Of a stretch of DNA of 64,000 bases, positions 36,400-47,600 are shown piece after piece. The notes beneath the pieces are model-generated. The model saw nothing but the letters and a program-made list of their open reading frames with translations. It did not search any database and was not told the origin of the DNA. A program made the translations under genes and the position numbers. Positions within the stretch are counted from its first letter, which is position 1, and every line of letters starts with the position of its first letter. This DNA comes from Nissolia schottii (lineage: Eukaryota; Streptophyta; Magnoliopsida; Fabales; Fabaceae). Location of the stretch: contig QANU01019398.1 of the NCBI GenBank assembly GCA_003254905.1, positions 186,001-250,000 on the forward strand, read 5' to 3'.

Positions 36400-38560
36400 T
36401 TGTCATACTCATGAAGACTGAGTAACTACATTATCTTACAACATAGGCACTCTTAATTGTTTAGGTTAGTTCTTTTTGGGATTTTTGATTAATTAAGCAA
36501 GTTAAAGAAAAAACAATGAAAAGCAATGAAATTATTTTAAGAATTTAGATGGGAAAGACGTTAGGACACTCAACTTCCACTCTCCTGTTTATGTTGCTAG
36601 TAATAATTCTTTTAGGGTGGTCTCTTCACTCTAAATCGTCTTCTCTATCCATTGGGGTTGAAGTGCTTATGTTCTATATATATAGGAGCCTTGAGGGTTT
36701 TGAGAAATCCTATTTTTTTCTACAACGTTAGTCTGTCACTTGAGTGGTACTTATGCTCGCTCGAACGACTAGTGTATTTTCTTGAACTGCAATTTTGGTT
36801 GCTCTAGTGTGCACTGGAGCGTTCTCTGCATCCCTAGAGCCTTTTCTTCATGATTTCTTGACTTTTCTTGGTTCCTAAGCTTCTCAATCCTTCATGACTT
36901 CTCCAATAGGCATATTGCACCTGAAAAACACCCCAAAACAGCTATTTCCACCTAGTATTCCTAATTGGTTAGTTTATGAAACCTAAGTGAACCTACATGA
37001 ATTAGCAAGCGAAAATAACTCTAATTATAGAGTTATCACAACCCCCAACTCGAGATCTTTGCTTGTCCCTAAGAAAAGTAAATGAAAAGAAAAAGAAAAA
37101 TAACTATCTAATTAGATTAAAAATAAAACTAAATAAAAAACAAAAAATCTTTTTTACGTCGCGATGACATTATAAACATCCCCCTACAAAGTCACGAAAC
37201 TCAGCGAGACACTTAAGCCGACTCAAAAACTATAATATATGAAAACAATAAAAACTTTTTGGTCCCTTTGAAAGACTAAGATAAAGAAAATTGGGGTTAC
37301 ACCCCTCATCATTGCTACAAATAGTCAACAACAGCAGTAAATAAAATCAAATGACCAAACCATTGAACCACCAATATGTGCAAACGAATCATGTCTAAGA
37401 GAATTCAACAAAAGCGTGTGTGCATTATGGAAAGCCAAGCCCAAATTAGATCAAGATTGTGCAAGTGTTCAAATAGAGACAAGATCCTATAACTTAGTAT
37501 TTTTCCTTCTTTATTTCCACTCAAGATAGCAATAGACTAGGGATGAAAAGAACTTTTTTCTAAACTTGTAATGTAAGGCCTAGATAGGGGTATCATGGAA
37601 TAGTCATTTAGACTTTTATAATTATACCCTCAACTTAAGGAACCCTCTCTCCTAGACCCACTTATAGGTGAACCCCAACTTTAGTTGGTTGCACAATCAT
37701 GCCTCTTTTTGATTATTTGTTGGCCTATTCTTCTTTGTTTCCTTCCTCATTTTCATTGCTTTTTATTTAATTTTTTCTTTTTTATTCACCATTTTTTCTA
37801 TTTTTCTTTCTTTTTCACTTTTCACCCTTTTTCCCCACCTTTTTCACGTCCTTTTTGTCACAATTTTGAGGTTGAAGCATGAGATAATTTTGTTTTTATT
37901 GGGGCCATTCCCTATGAAATGAATCTAAAAGTTTAGGCTTGAAGGTATCTAAGGATCAAAGGGGTTAAGCAAGGAAGGGCACATAGATTAACAGACTGCT
38001 GCCAAAGAAATCAATGCTCCTTCATGGCTCAAAGGGTGTGACTAAGAAAAATTTTCATAAAAAGTGAGCTTGTGAAAGCTTACTTTTATGAGATTCTAAA
38101 CATGGCCTAGATCACTTCCCTAGCTAATGGTTCACTTGAATTTATTTCCATAGGGATCAACTAAGGTTCTAAGATCTGTCTACACCCCAACACAAGCACA
38201 AAATTGCAAAAAAGATAGTCAAGGTTACCATGCTCCTAAGAGTTTATTCATGTGCATACTAAGATACTCAAGAAACATGATTCAAGTAAGTGCAAACTAG
38301 TTTTCCAGTAGGTTCAGACGAAAAATTCCTAGTTACTACACAGTTGAGAGATTAGCAGTTATTGTCATCATTGGAGTCAAAATCAATATCAGTAAACTAA
38401 AATCTAACACAAAGGTTTTTCAGTGAACTGCTTGAAAACATGTATATTGTATGTTTATTACTTTTTATTCAAGTCAGAGTTATAACACATACTTGCCCTT
38501 TCAAATCTTGATCCTTCTAGGGGGTCAGATTTCGTTGTTTTTAGTTATCTTTAGGAAGCA
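36400..38560 (-). mobile_element. Gypsy-type 3' end fossil inside the CACTA element
   Basis: On the minus strand a polypurine-type run AGTTGGGGGTTG is immediately followed by TGATAACTC at about 37041, the expected junction between internal DNA and a 3' LTR. The LTR would run leftward towards about 36.4 kb, and non-coding internal DNA would lie to the right. Both outer limits are estimates. It is incomplete, with no pol domain visible. Confidence 0.4.
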
Positions 38561-39039
38561 ATTTAATTACTAATTTTGAGAAATCTCTACTTGTATATTT
38601 GAGGTGAAATACCATACTATACCATGACCCCAGTTAGGAATAAAGGGGAACTTTCAGAGGCCAAGTTAGTGACTGAGTTTGCGAAAAAGTTTAATAACAA
38701 TGAAATCTACAATAGCGAATTTTCATTCATAGGAAGCCTTAAATCTGTTGATGATTTCAATCCTGTTGAAGTTCCTAGCTATCAGTGCAGTACCAACAAT
38801 TTTACAATTTTTGCTTTTACTATCGAGTATTATGGATCTTTCTAAAGTACTTGTCATTTTATGTTTGGAGTGTAAATTATGAATCTTTCTAAAATTTTAT
38901 GTTTGACATTTCATAATATATTATGAATCTTTTCTTGTACAATAATTTATGGATAGAATTACATTAATTATTGGAGCATTTGAAAAAAAATTATAATTTT
39001 TTTGACAGGAAAAAAATATTAAAAATAAACTAGAATTAT

Positions 39040-39369
39040 AAAAAAATAATTGAATTTACTGGCGGTTATGAACTATTGCAAATAGAATACTCATTTTCAA
39101 AATAGTGAAAATAGTGGCGATTAGAAACCGCTGCAATCTTTTTTTTAATTTTTAAATGATAAATTATGCGGCAGTTTAGAACCGCCTCTAAATGAAACGG
39201 TTATTGAAATTTAATGCTTTGTGACGGTTATGAGCGGCCGCTAAACTATCATTGCACTTGGCAACCATTATTCCCGTGGTTGTGTTAAACCACCGCCATA
39301 TGCCTGACAATAGTGGATTTAACGGTAGTTACAAAATTGTCGCAAATTGCTTTTTTTTTTAGTGTAGTA
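39040..39369. mobile_element. Terminus of a second CACTA-type element
   Basis: GGCGGTTATGAAC, GAAACCGCTGC, GAACCGCCTCTAA, GAGCGGCCGCTAA and AACCACCGCC form a subterminal array like that of the element at 3100-5634. The array ends in a T-run and AGTGTAGT at 39360-39368. The matching opposite end was not found, so this is a partial or nested copy. Confidence 0.5.
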
Positions 39370-40052
39370 CAGGAATTGAGGATGTTGAAGAAGAAGAATT
39401 TGATGGTGATTGGTGAAGTTCAATATAAAGAAGATGAAGACAGTCTTCAACTTTTAGATTAACATACCTATACTATGTATTGGACTATTTCCATGTATTT
39501 GATTACATTGTGTTGAATAAATATTTGGTAAGAATTTCAAATTTAAGTTTGTGTGTGTTTGACACTTTTTAATGTCAATGAATTGCAATTGATTAGCTTG
39601 TAATCCCTCGTATATGCCATTTTAAATATATATATTTTAAATTATTACTGCAATCCCGGAAGATAAATCTGCTGGTAATGGTATATTATTGTCAAAATAT
39701 TGATTAAATTATTGACTGATATATTCATCGCAAACTAAAATATTACTTTATATTAATCAAACACACCAACGGACTTATCCGTCGATAAAGTATTAAAAAT
39801 CACGTGTTCGTCGAACTTGTAACCAATTGATAATTTCTATCAATATTAGCTGCTTTATCCATAACTAACTTGTGTCAGATAATGTATTCGACGCAAATGC
39901 ACTACTGAAGACCCATATACTATCAGATACTTTCAAATACAAAATCTGCCAAAAACTAAAAAATTCGCCGATAATTTAACAAAATCTGTTGTTAAATCTA
40001 TCGGTATATGACATTTTTCTAGTAGTGAATTTGTAGTTTGGAATAAGTGATA

Positions 40053-40215
40053 ATCTCTCCCTTTCACATTAATTGTCCATTTTTTGCTTTTAATTAGTTC
40101 ATCATTAACTCAACCTATCTGGACACAAGGTACCTTGACTCAACGTTACCAGATATGTTGAGTCAAGGATGAACTTGAAAGTAAAATGTGGACAATTAAT
40201 ATGAAAGGGAGGGAG
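40053..40215. mobile_element. Stowaway-like (Tc1/mariner) MITE
   Basis: The left terminal sequence CTCTCCCTTTCACATTAATT and right terminal sequence AATTAATATGAAAGGGAGGG are inverted copies of the CTCCCTCC-type Stowaway ends. TA dinucleotides flank both sides (40051-40052 and 40216-40217), the Tc1/mariner target. A central inverted pair (ccttgactcaac and gttgagtcaagg) adds a second hairpin. Length is about 163 bp. Confidence 0.75.
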
Positions 40216-40640
40216 TACCTGATAGTGTGAAAGTTTAGGGCTTTTATATAGGTGAGTGTGAGGAGATAAGATGAGGTGTGCTTAAACTATGATCTCGTTT
40301 TGTTATGAGGTTAAGAGTGTCTCGGAGTTGTTATCTCAGCGTGATAAGCTTCTTAGATAACTTGATATTGTTGAACTTATCTTGGTAAGGTCGTTGACAT
40401 CTTTTACGAGATTAGTGCTAGGCAGTTTTGACGCCACTCTCTGATTCAGGTCAAATCTCGGGCATGTGGACTAACCTGTATATGATATCTCAGGCGTGCC
40501 ACCTATTTAGATTCTGCCTTAGTATGAGGAGGTTCAAGTTGGACCCATAGTTGTTTGGGCTTTAGCGGGTTGGACCTCATGACGTTAGACCTCAAGGGGT
40601 TGGACCTTAGGGATAATTGACTCAACTATTTAGTCCGTAA

Positions 40641-41853
40641 CAAAAGTAACAATTAATGAGTCTTTATCTTAAATGTATATCTAAATAATTAAAAATGTAA
40701 TGTTTAAAGTCGAGCCGGAGAGGAAGTCCAATTGTAACGTACATCGCAATAGTATGCTGCCATTTTATGTTTTATGTGAAACATCCCTATTTTCTTTTTT
40801 AAAATTTGAGTTGACAGTCTATTTTTATCTTAATCTTATATATTTTGATTTGTTTGAAATTTTAATTTTTAAATATTAAAAGTATTTTATCTCATTAAAT
40901 TTGATAAATTTGTTTGAAATTTTAGTGTTTAAAACTATTGTCGATATTGATACTTAGCGAAATCGTAAATATACTTAAAATACTTTAGATATTATTGAAA
41001 TATTTAGTTATATTAAAATACTAACACAAATTGTATTAAAATTTTTAATTTGAGATACATATCTTCAGATACATATTACATATTATAATATATTAATAAT
41101 TATACTTAAATGTCATTCATTATGTGAGCAATAATGTATAACATGACGCATAAGAATATGCAACAATTTTTCGGAGAGAGTGATGGACAAACCTGTACCA
41201 ACTACTCAAACACAAGAATAAGGAGAGGTTCCACTTGTGAGGCTCCTAAACTTCAATCCCAAAATAAACTTAATTGAGGGTTGAATAAAAGACCCTTTAG
41301 GTTTCACTAAGGACGTTCCTTGTGCAGTCCACATCTTACTATGAAATAATAGTATTGGAGTTAGGTGCACAGTACACGTATATTAAACAAAAATGATTGC
41401 CAAAGAAAATAATTGAAGGAGAAGTATATGTATGATATGAGCTTTGATCTTGTTCTATTGTCAGCCATGATTGACACAAGACACGACCAACCATATACTA
41501 TATAATAGCGCGCATAGATATTGGACATCTCACTCTCCTCAGTCCTCACCATAATAAATGAGTGGTAAAAATTAACATGCTAAGAAAAGATAGATAAAGA
41601 ATATTTCATCATGGTTCCATGAAAATCATATAGTCAATTAATTTGGTCTTCATGTAAAAGTTATTCATATATTTTGACATGCTTTTTTGTTTTTGTTTTC
41701 TTTAAATAAAAAAAAATTATGTTTATCTCTGTAACAGGGTTTGGATACCATTGATCAATGTTTAACATGTAAGACTTTATTAAAACCTCTTGAAAAAAAT
41801 TCAGTAAAACAAAATTCAAGAAAGAAAAAGAGAGTGAGTAGCCTAAACAATTT
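40641..41853. other. AT-rich intergenic sequence
   Basis: No supported gene or element. Confidence 0.5.
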
Positions 41854-41947
41854 AATTGACACCATAATCTAAAAAAGATGCAATTACAATTAAAACTAAT
41901 AAACTATCACTTAATATATGTTTCTTTTATTATATTTTGAGAAATCT
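41854..41947. repeat. 94-bp tandem duplication, unit A (SINE-free)
   Basis: Begins aattgacaccataatctaaa and ends attttgagaaatct. It is followed directly by a second copy (41948 onward) with few substitutions; that copy is split by the SINE at 42001-42184 and resumes to about 42237. Confidence 0.85.
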
Positions 41948-42000
41948 AATTGACACCATAATCTAAACAAGATACAATTACAATTAAAACTACTAAACTA

Positions 42001-42184
42001 CCAACGAGAGTTGGTCCAAGTAGTAAGCGGCTTGGTATCATTTAAGTAAGGTCTCGAGTTCGTGACCTTGTGTACGCAGTTATTCCTGCGGAGAGACTCA
42101 CCCGTCATACCCAGGTGCGCGACTCGGGTTGACTCGGATTAATTAAGGGTAAATCTTAGATACCGGACAGGCAACCTAAAAAAT
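42001..42184 (+). mobile_element. tRNA-derived SINE (184 bp)
   Basis: The 5' part has an A-box-like TTGGTCCAAGTAGTAAGCGG and a B-box-like GTCTCGAGTTCGTGACC about 30 bases apart, as in RNA polymerase III promoters of plant SINEs. The body continues through GGAGAGACTCACCC to a short A-rich 3' end (ctaaaaaat). It is flanked by 13-bp target duplications aactactaaacta (41988-42000) and aactaataaacta (42185-42197), one mismatch apart. The tandem copy at 41854-41947 keeps the unoccupied site and so fixes both ends. Confidence 0.85.
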
Positions 42185-42237
42185 AACTAATAAACTATCA
42201 CTTAATATATGTTCCTTTTATTATATTTTGAGAAATT

Positions 42238-43420
42238 ATTGGTATAAATGAATATTTGACGTTTCCGAGAGAAACATTTAAAATGATATGTAAATATATA
42301 ATTAGATGTATTAATTAATAAAGTATTAAAGTTAAAAATACTTTTAAGAGTTTAATTATTATGTATAATAGGCAATTTTTACATTGTCATTCAATTAAAT
42401 TATTTTATATGCATAAATTTTTAAGTAATAAATAAGATAATTAATTATTTTTCTTATATAATAAAATTAGATAACAATGTAAACAAATTTGCACTAAACT
42501 TATACATTTAATTACATGATATATAAAATGAAGTCCTCAGTATCTAAGAAAGAGACCCAAAGAAAATTAGTTCAATCATTGTGCTGTGGACCAGGGTCAG
42601 CCGGGATTCCAGCACAGTGTTTTTCCTTTATCTCATTGCCATCTTTTTAATTTATTTCCCTTCTTATCTCTACTTTTCGCCGAGTGAACTGTGATGTAGT
42701 TTAGGTTTATGATCCATTCAACCAAAAATAGTTTTATAATCCAACCACAAGTACCAATTTAAGTTTTTTATTGTAAAATATTAAAGTAAAGATAGGTTAT
42801 TCTACTATAACATTTTATCACAAGATATTATCAAGAAGCTTACAATAATATTTGTACAATTTTAACCAACAGCTATTCATTTTCCACCAATAAATATCAG
42901 GATAATTTGCAATTGTGAAGTGGTTCGAAACTACTTAAAGTGATTGATGCTACTCTAAGCTAGACTTAAGTGAATGGACCCTGATCTGATCTAGATTTAA
43001 TTGATTTTCCTAGCCACTAATTTTTCATGGCCAATTTAGAAACGTTTATGCCTAAAGTTTTGTCCGCATCATTCATCCATTGGCTTTCATACTTCTAAAG
43101 GAAAAAGATGAAGAGATTAATTGAAAAAAAAAATGAAAAAGGAAAGTAGATAATTGAATTAGAGAAATGGGAAAAGTTATAGAATCTTTTTTTTTTTTCC
43201 TTTCGCTAGGGTGATAAATCAAAGTCAAATAAAAACTATTAATGGGGTCGTGAATTGTGACAGATGGAGAGGGTTGAGAAGCAAAGACAAGTTTTGGATT
43301 TATTCTTAACGAAAGGACTTAATACCTAACCTAAACCTTTGCACAAATACAAGAGAGCTATCCTATAAAGATTTGTGGGTGTTTTTAATGTGCGGCAAAA
43401 ATGGGCGAGAAGCTATGTTA
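42238..43420. other. AT-rich intergenic sequence
   Basis: No supported gene or element. Confidence 0.5.
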
Positions 43421-43424
43421 CTTT

Positions 43425-43790
43425 GACACGGACATTTAATACAACACAACATAGAATACGGAGAAATGTCAACTTTAAAAATTTATAGGACATAAGCATT
43501 GTATAAATATATAATTATTAATTATATATATATATATGTAAATGTAAAAAAAAATTAAAAAATATAGAAAAATTCACCATTATTCATAATCATTGATGTC
43601 CAATTATTAATTGTAATGTCAAGTGTTTTTTAAACAATTTTCAAAATATATAATTTTATAAAATATTATAGATAATGTCTTTCAAAAACCATGTGGCACA
43701 AATGTCCTCGAGTATAGTGTTCGGGCGTGTCCAACGGGTGGACACGACAATCCAACAATGTCCGTTCAACCTAGGTGAGAAGTTTTTGCG
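43425..43790. mobile_element. Relative of the hAT-like element at 54925-55405
   Basis: The left part (gacacggacatttaatacaa, then actttaaaaatttataggac) aligns in order with 54960-55020. The right part has GTGTCCAACGGGTGGACACG and related GTGTCC words. Ends and target duplication are not clear, and it is more decayed than the copy in the ZNF830-like intron. Confidence 0.4.
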
Positions 43791-44632
43791 GATAGACATC
43801 GTGTATAATATTTCCCACGGACCTCATCCATAAAAGCATCTACCCATCTTTACGTCACACCAAACACGCCCTATGGGTGAATTTGTTATAGGTAAAAATA
43901 GGAGAGAATTGAGTTTTGACCTTGTCTTTATACCAAATAATAAAAGTTAAATTAAATTTGCATGAAAATTGTTGTTGGTGTTCATGGATACCTGATGAGA
44001 AAACATCCCAACCCAACCTCAAGCAATCAAGTTGGCTTAGATTAGGTCAATTCTTCTATTTTTGGTACCCAATCCACCAATCAAGAGGTCAAGTCACGTT
44101 AGATCCAATCTTAGGTGAAAAATATTTAAAAATTTTAACTTATCAATCTACTCACTCCTATAAATGATACCTGAAATCCTTTTTTATCATTTTATTTTAT
44201 CCATCAAAATGTTAAGTGATTCATATATTTAATTAGGTTAATTTGTTAATTGATTTAGTAAGTCTCCCAAGTTTTGTTCATCTCGGGTTATCCGCTGATT
44301 TTTTGTTTTTTATGTTAAGAACCTGTTTTTCACCACTTTTGTTTCAATCATAAACAGATTATATGCTTGCCAACAATCTTGCATAGAGAACAAAAGAAGC
44401 CGTAAAAATTTTACAGCCGTAAATTTAGTCTCATGCAATTAAATACAACCCAAAAAAAGAAATGTCATAATATCTAAACAGGAGAAAAAAAAAAAAGACT
44501 CATAACAACTACAAAATTTTTAATATTACATTAACCAAACTCAGTGTGTTGTCCTGTAAGATGTAACTAGTTTCCTCTCTGCATTAAATTCAAGTGAAAA
44601 GAAAAATTGAAAAGCAGACTATTAAACATCCT
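43791..44632. other. Intergenic sequence downstream of the TcdA-like gene
   Basis: AT-rich. The right ~200 bases precede the stop codon of the minus-strand gene and likely include its 3' untranslated region. Confidence 0.45.
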
Positions 44633-47600
44633 TTATTGTGATAAGCCAAAGTCAAGTTCAGCTCTTTTTAACACAGATGTTACTCTAGTGTAAAACTCTG
44701 GTTCCTTATCCTTTATATCATCCAATGTCTGGGACTCATGCTCGTCCGCCTGAGTAAACAAAGAACTACGTCAACTCACGACGGAAAATTATCTACCATA
44801 ACAAGTCAAAACATCATCCTGAGATAGGGGAGACAAAAACATGTTTGGACACGGGGACAGAGACCAAAAAAAACTTCAATTATTCCCGTCTCAAGACAAT
44901 TTTTACGTTGATTTATGCACATCCAAAAGAGGGGACATGGGAGACACGTCTCTACTGTCTCACAATGTCTGTGTCTTTTCTGTCCTTAGACATAAACCAA
45001 TGGCTACCTAAAGGAATTACTCTTATTCAATTCAATGATCATATCACAGTTAAATGTAGGTATGACAGAATATACAGGATTCAAGAGAATGATAAATAAG
45101 ATGTATTAAGATGCCTAGAGAGTACGGAGTTGTCCTGAATAAATAACAGGAATTGAAATTGTAGCGTTCCAACTAGCGCAATTGAAATAACAGGAAAACT
45201 TAATTGTAAAAGTGTAAGTGTCATTATATGGATGTTTCACTTCTATGCCTACTGTGGTCTTTCTACTTAAATACAGTGCATACATCGACACAGATATGCC
45301 GATTTACATAGTTACATACAATGAAGAGAATTCTTGAGACAAAAGAATGCCTTTCCTAATATGATGGACTTGCTAGATTACCTCTCTGAACTTCAAGAGA
45401 ATCAAATTTGAAACAGATGCCGGCTTTGTACTGTCCCACCTAAACAATAAAATGAATACAGCAATTAAGTGAGAAAATTTTCAGTGAGATGTGATAGAAA
45501 GAACGTCATGAAGACATATGCTAATCAAGGTCATTGTTCATAAGAGAAAACACATCAGATGAAACTGCATAGAAGCAATACCCTTCTTAGTCCTAACTGT
45601 ACACTCCAACTAAAAGACTAAAATACATCTGTAGTTTCTAAAACTTCTACTACTGGTTTAAGCACAGGACACAGAGAAGGCAGACTCAAATTATTTAGAT
45701 TACATGAAAAGTAATACAAGGAATAAGAGAAAAACATAAAGACATGCGCATTTTGAACTTAGGTAATAGACAAAGATGCTTTACTTTTGAAAGGAACAAA
45801 TTTTACATCTAAGGGTGTGTTTTTGAGTTGGGTTTAGGAGGAGAAAGAAAGGTTTTGGAGGGCTTACTCCAAAACCGTTCTTTCCCCTCTTAAACCCAAC
45901 TCTTGTACACACCTTAAGGGTGCGTTTGAAGTCAAATAAGATGGGAAATGATTTGAATTACAAATCAATTATCATGTTTGGAACCAACTACATAAGATGA
46001 GAATGGAAGTGATTTAGAAATCAATTATGTTTGGAATTCATTAAAATAGGAATTAATTTTATTTTGTTTGATTAATTTACATTTTTACCCTTATTAAAAT
46101 AGGAATTGAAATTTTTTTAAAAATAATTTTTTGAAAAAAATGTATTTTTCAAAAAAAAGTTTTTAAAGAAGTTTATTTTTTAGAACAAATCATTTTTGAA
46201 AAAAAAAATTGAACAAAACTTTTTTTGGAAAATTTTTTTGGGAAAAAATATTTTTGGTAATTTTTTTTTGAATAAAATTTTTTATAATTTTTTTTAACAA
46301 AAGTTTTTGGGAAAAAAAAAATTTTTGAAAAAAAAATTTTCAAAAAAAATTAAGAGTAAAATAATAGTTTATAATAATAAGTTTGATTTGACGAAAATGA
46401 TTGAGTTTGTAAATTTAGTTAGTTGAATAGAGACAAAATAATTTTTTATGTTAAAATAAATTCAATTCCAACAAATCCTTATAAAAGTGATAAGATTTTT
46501 AATGTAAACAACTTGAATTCTCATGAATTTAGGAAATCAAATCAATTCCATTTTCTTAAGATACCAAACATGGGAATTGATTTCCAATAATTCCAAACGC
46601 ACCCTAAATGATAATGTAACCAAATGAAGTAGCTTGGAAACCACAATGGAGACAAAAGGTTTACTTTTTGGATAAAATTGGAGACAAATTACCCCCATAC
46701 CTTACAAGCATTAATTCATTAACTGATCGCCACATTCTTCGTCCAACATCTTTCACAACCTGCTCTCTAGCACTTCTTCCATGCCATAATTCTTTAGCAA
46801 CATACATCACTTCTTCAACATCTACCTATAAAACAAAACAGACACGAATAGAAGAAAATTCAATCTCATTATTTTTTTCATTTTTATGGTTAATGGACTG
46901 CTCTAAACAAGCATTGTGCAAGAGATAAATTTTCAAGCCAATGGAACTATGCCACAATGATTTATCACTCTAATTACACTTAACCTGAGTTATAAAATTA
47001 GGCTCATTTCATGTTGGTTTCTTCTGACTTTGCCGCAAAGTTCATAACCCCCATCTCCCCCATAAAGGAAAAAAATTCATATTGAGTAATTCTCACAGTA
47101 TGAAAAGCACGTACTCAATTAGTAACTTTTGGACAGAGAAATTAATGAGACCTTCAAATTATTTCAAAAGCGAGTACAATGACTTTTGGTGATATTGAAA
47201 GGGTTAAATTGTTCTGTATACGGTTTTATTTTTTGTGGTAAATCCATTGCTACAGTCTATCTCAAACTTGCTAGTTAATCATTAATAATGAAAATGGGTA
47301 GTAACACTGCAAAAAATCACATTAAATCAGGAGTTAAGTGTAATGATAATATGACAACCAAAACGGACACCTTTCAAACAACCACAGTCACAAAGTTGTG
47401 GGGTCCACCATACATTTGTGAGTGATTGTCCCAAAGTTGTCCGTTGTAGTTGTCACCATAGCATTACTCTTAAATCTATAGATCAGGGTGACAAAATGCA
47501 ATTGACCCTAATTTAATGTAAAAATAAAAAATCTCTTGAAATGTTAATGCATCACATTTACTGATAAGAACGAAGTAGTGAAACAAAACTTAGACGAAGT

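Larger units (their letters stand above)
35729..40027. mobile_element. CACTA element with identical 14-bp termini (4.3 kb, composite)
   Basis: The left end CACTACTAGAAAAA is matched exactly by the inverted right end TTTTTCTAGTAGTG. Subterminal words such as GGATATATCCGCCAG, TATCCGTCGATAA and ACCGATAGATTT recur near both ends in both orientations. The flanking triplets tct and aat do not match, so target duplication is absent or decayed. The interior is a mosaic containing a gypsy 3' end (about 36.4-38.5 kb) and another CACTA-type terminus (39040-39369). A short acidic C-terminal-like peptide (EEEEFDGD, near 39390) could be the end of a former transposase gene; no catalytic region was found. 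Confidence 0.7.
35576..40640. mobile_element. LTR-like fossil split by later insertions
   Basis: Left of the CACTA element (about 35576-35728) and right of it (40028-40640, excluding the Stowaway MITE) the sequence reads like one LTR. It has acactctaactctcaagta, then gatacctgatagtgtg across the MITE, then a TATA-like ttttatataggtgag, then GC-richer sequence ending ...GTCCGTAACA. The outer limits are approximate. No gag/pol is attached, so it may be a solo LTR. Inferred from layout, not from a database match. Confidence 0.35.

Noticed and set aside
38624-38845. 73-codon frame inside the CACTA composite
   Set aside because: No transposase motif recognised, and it lies among nested element pieces.
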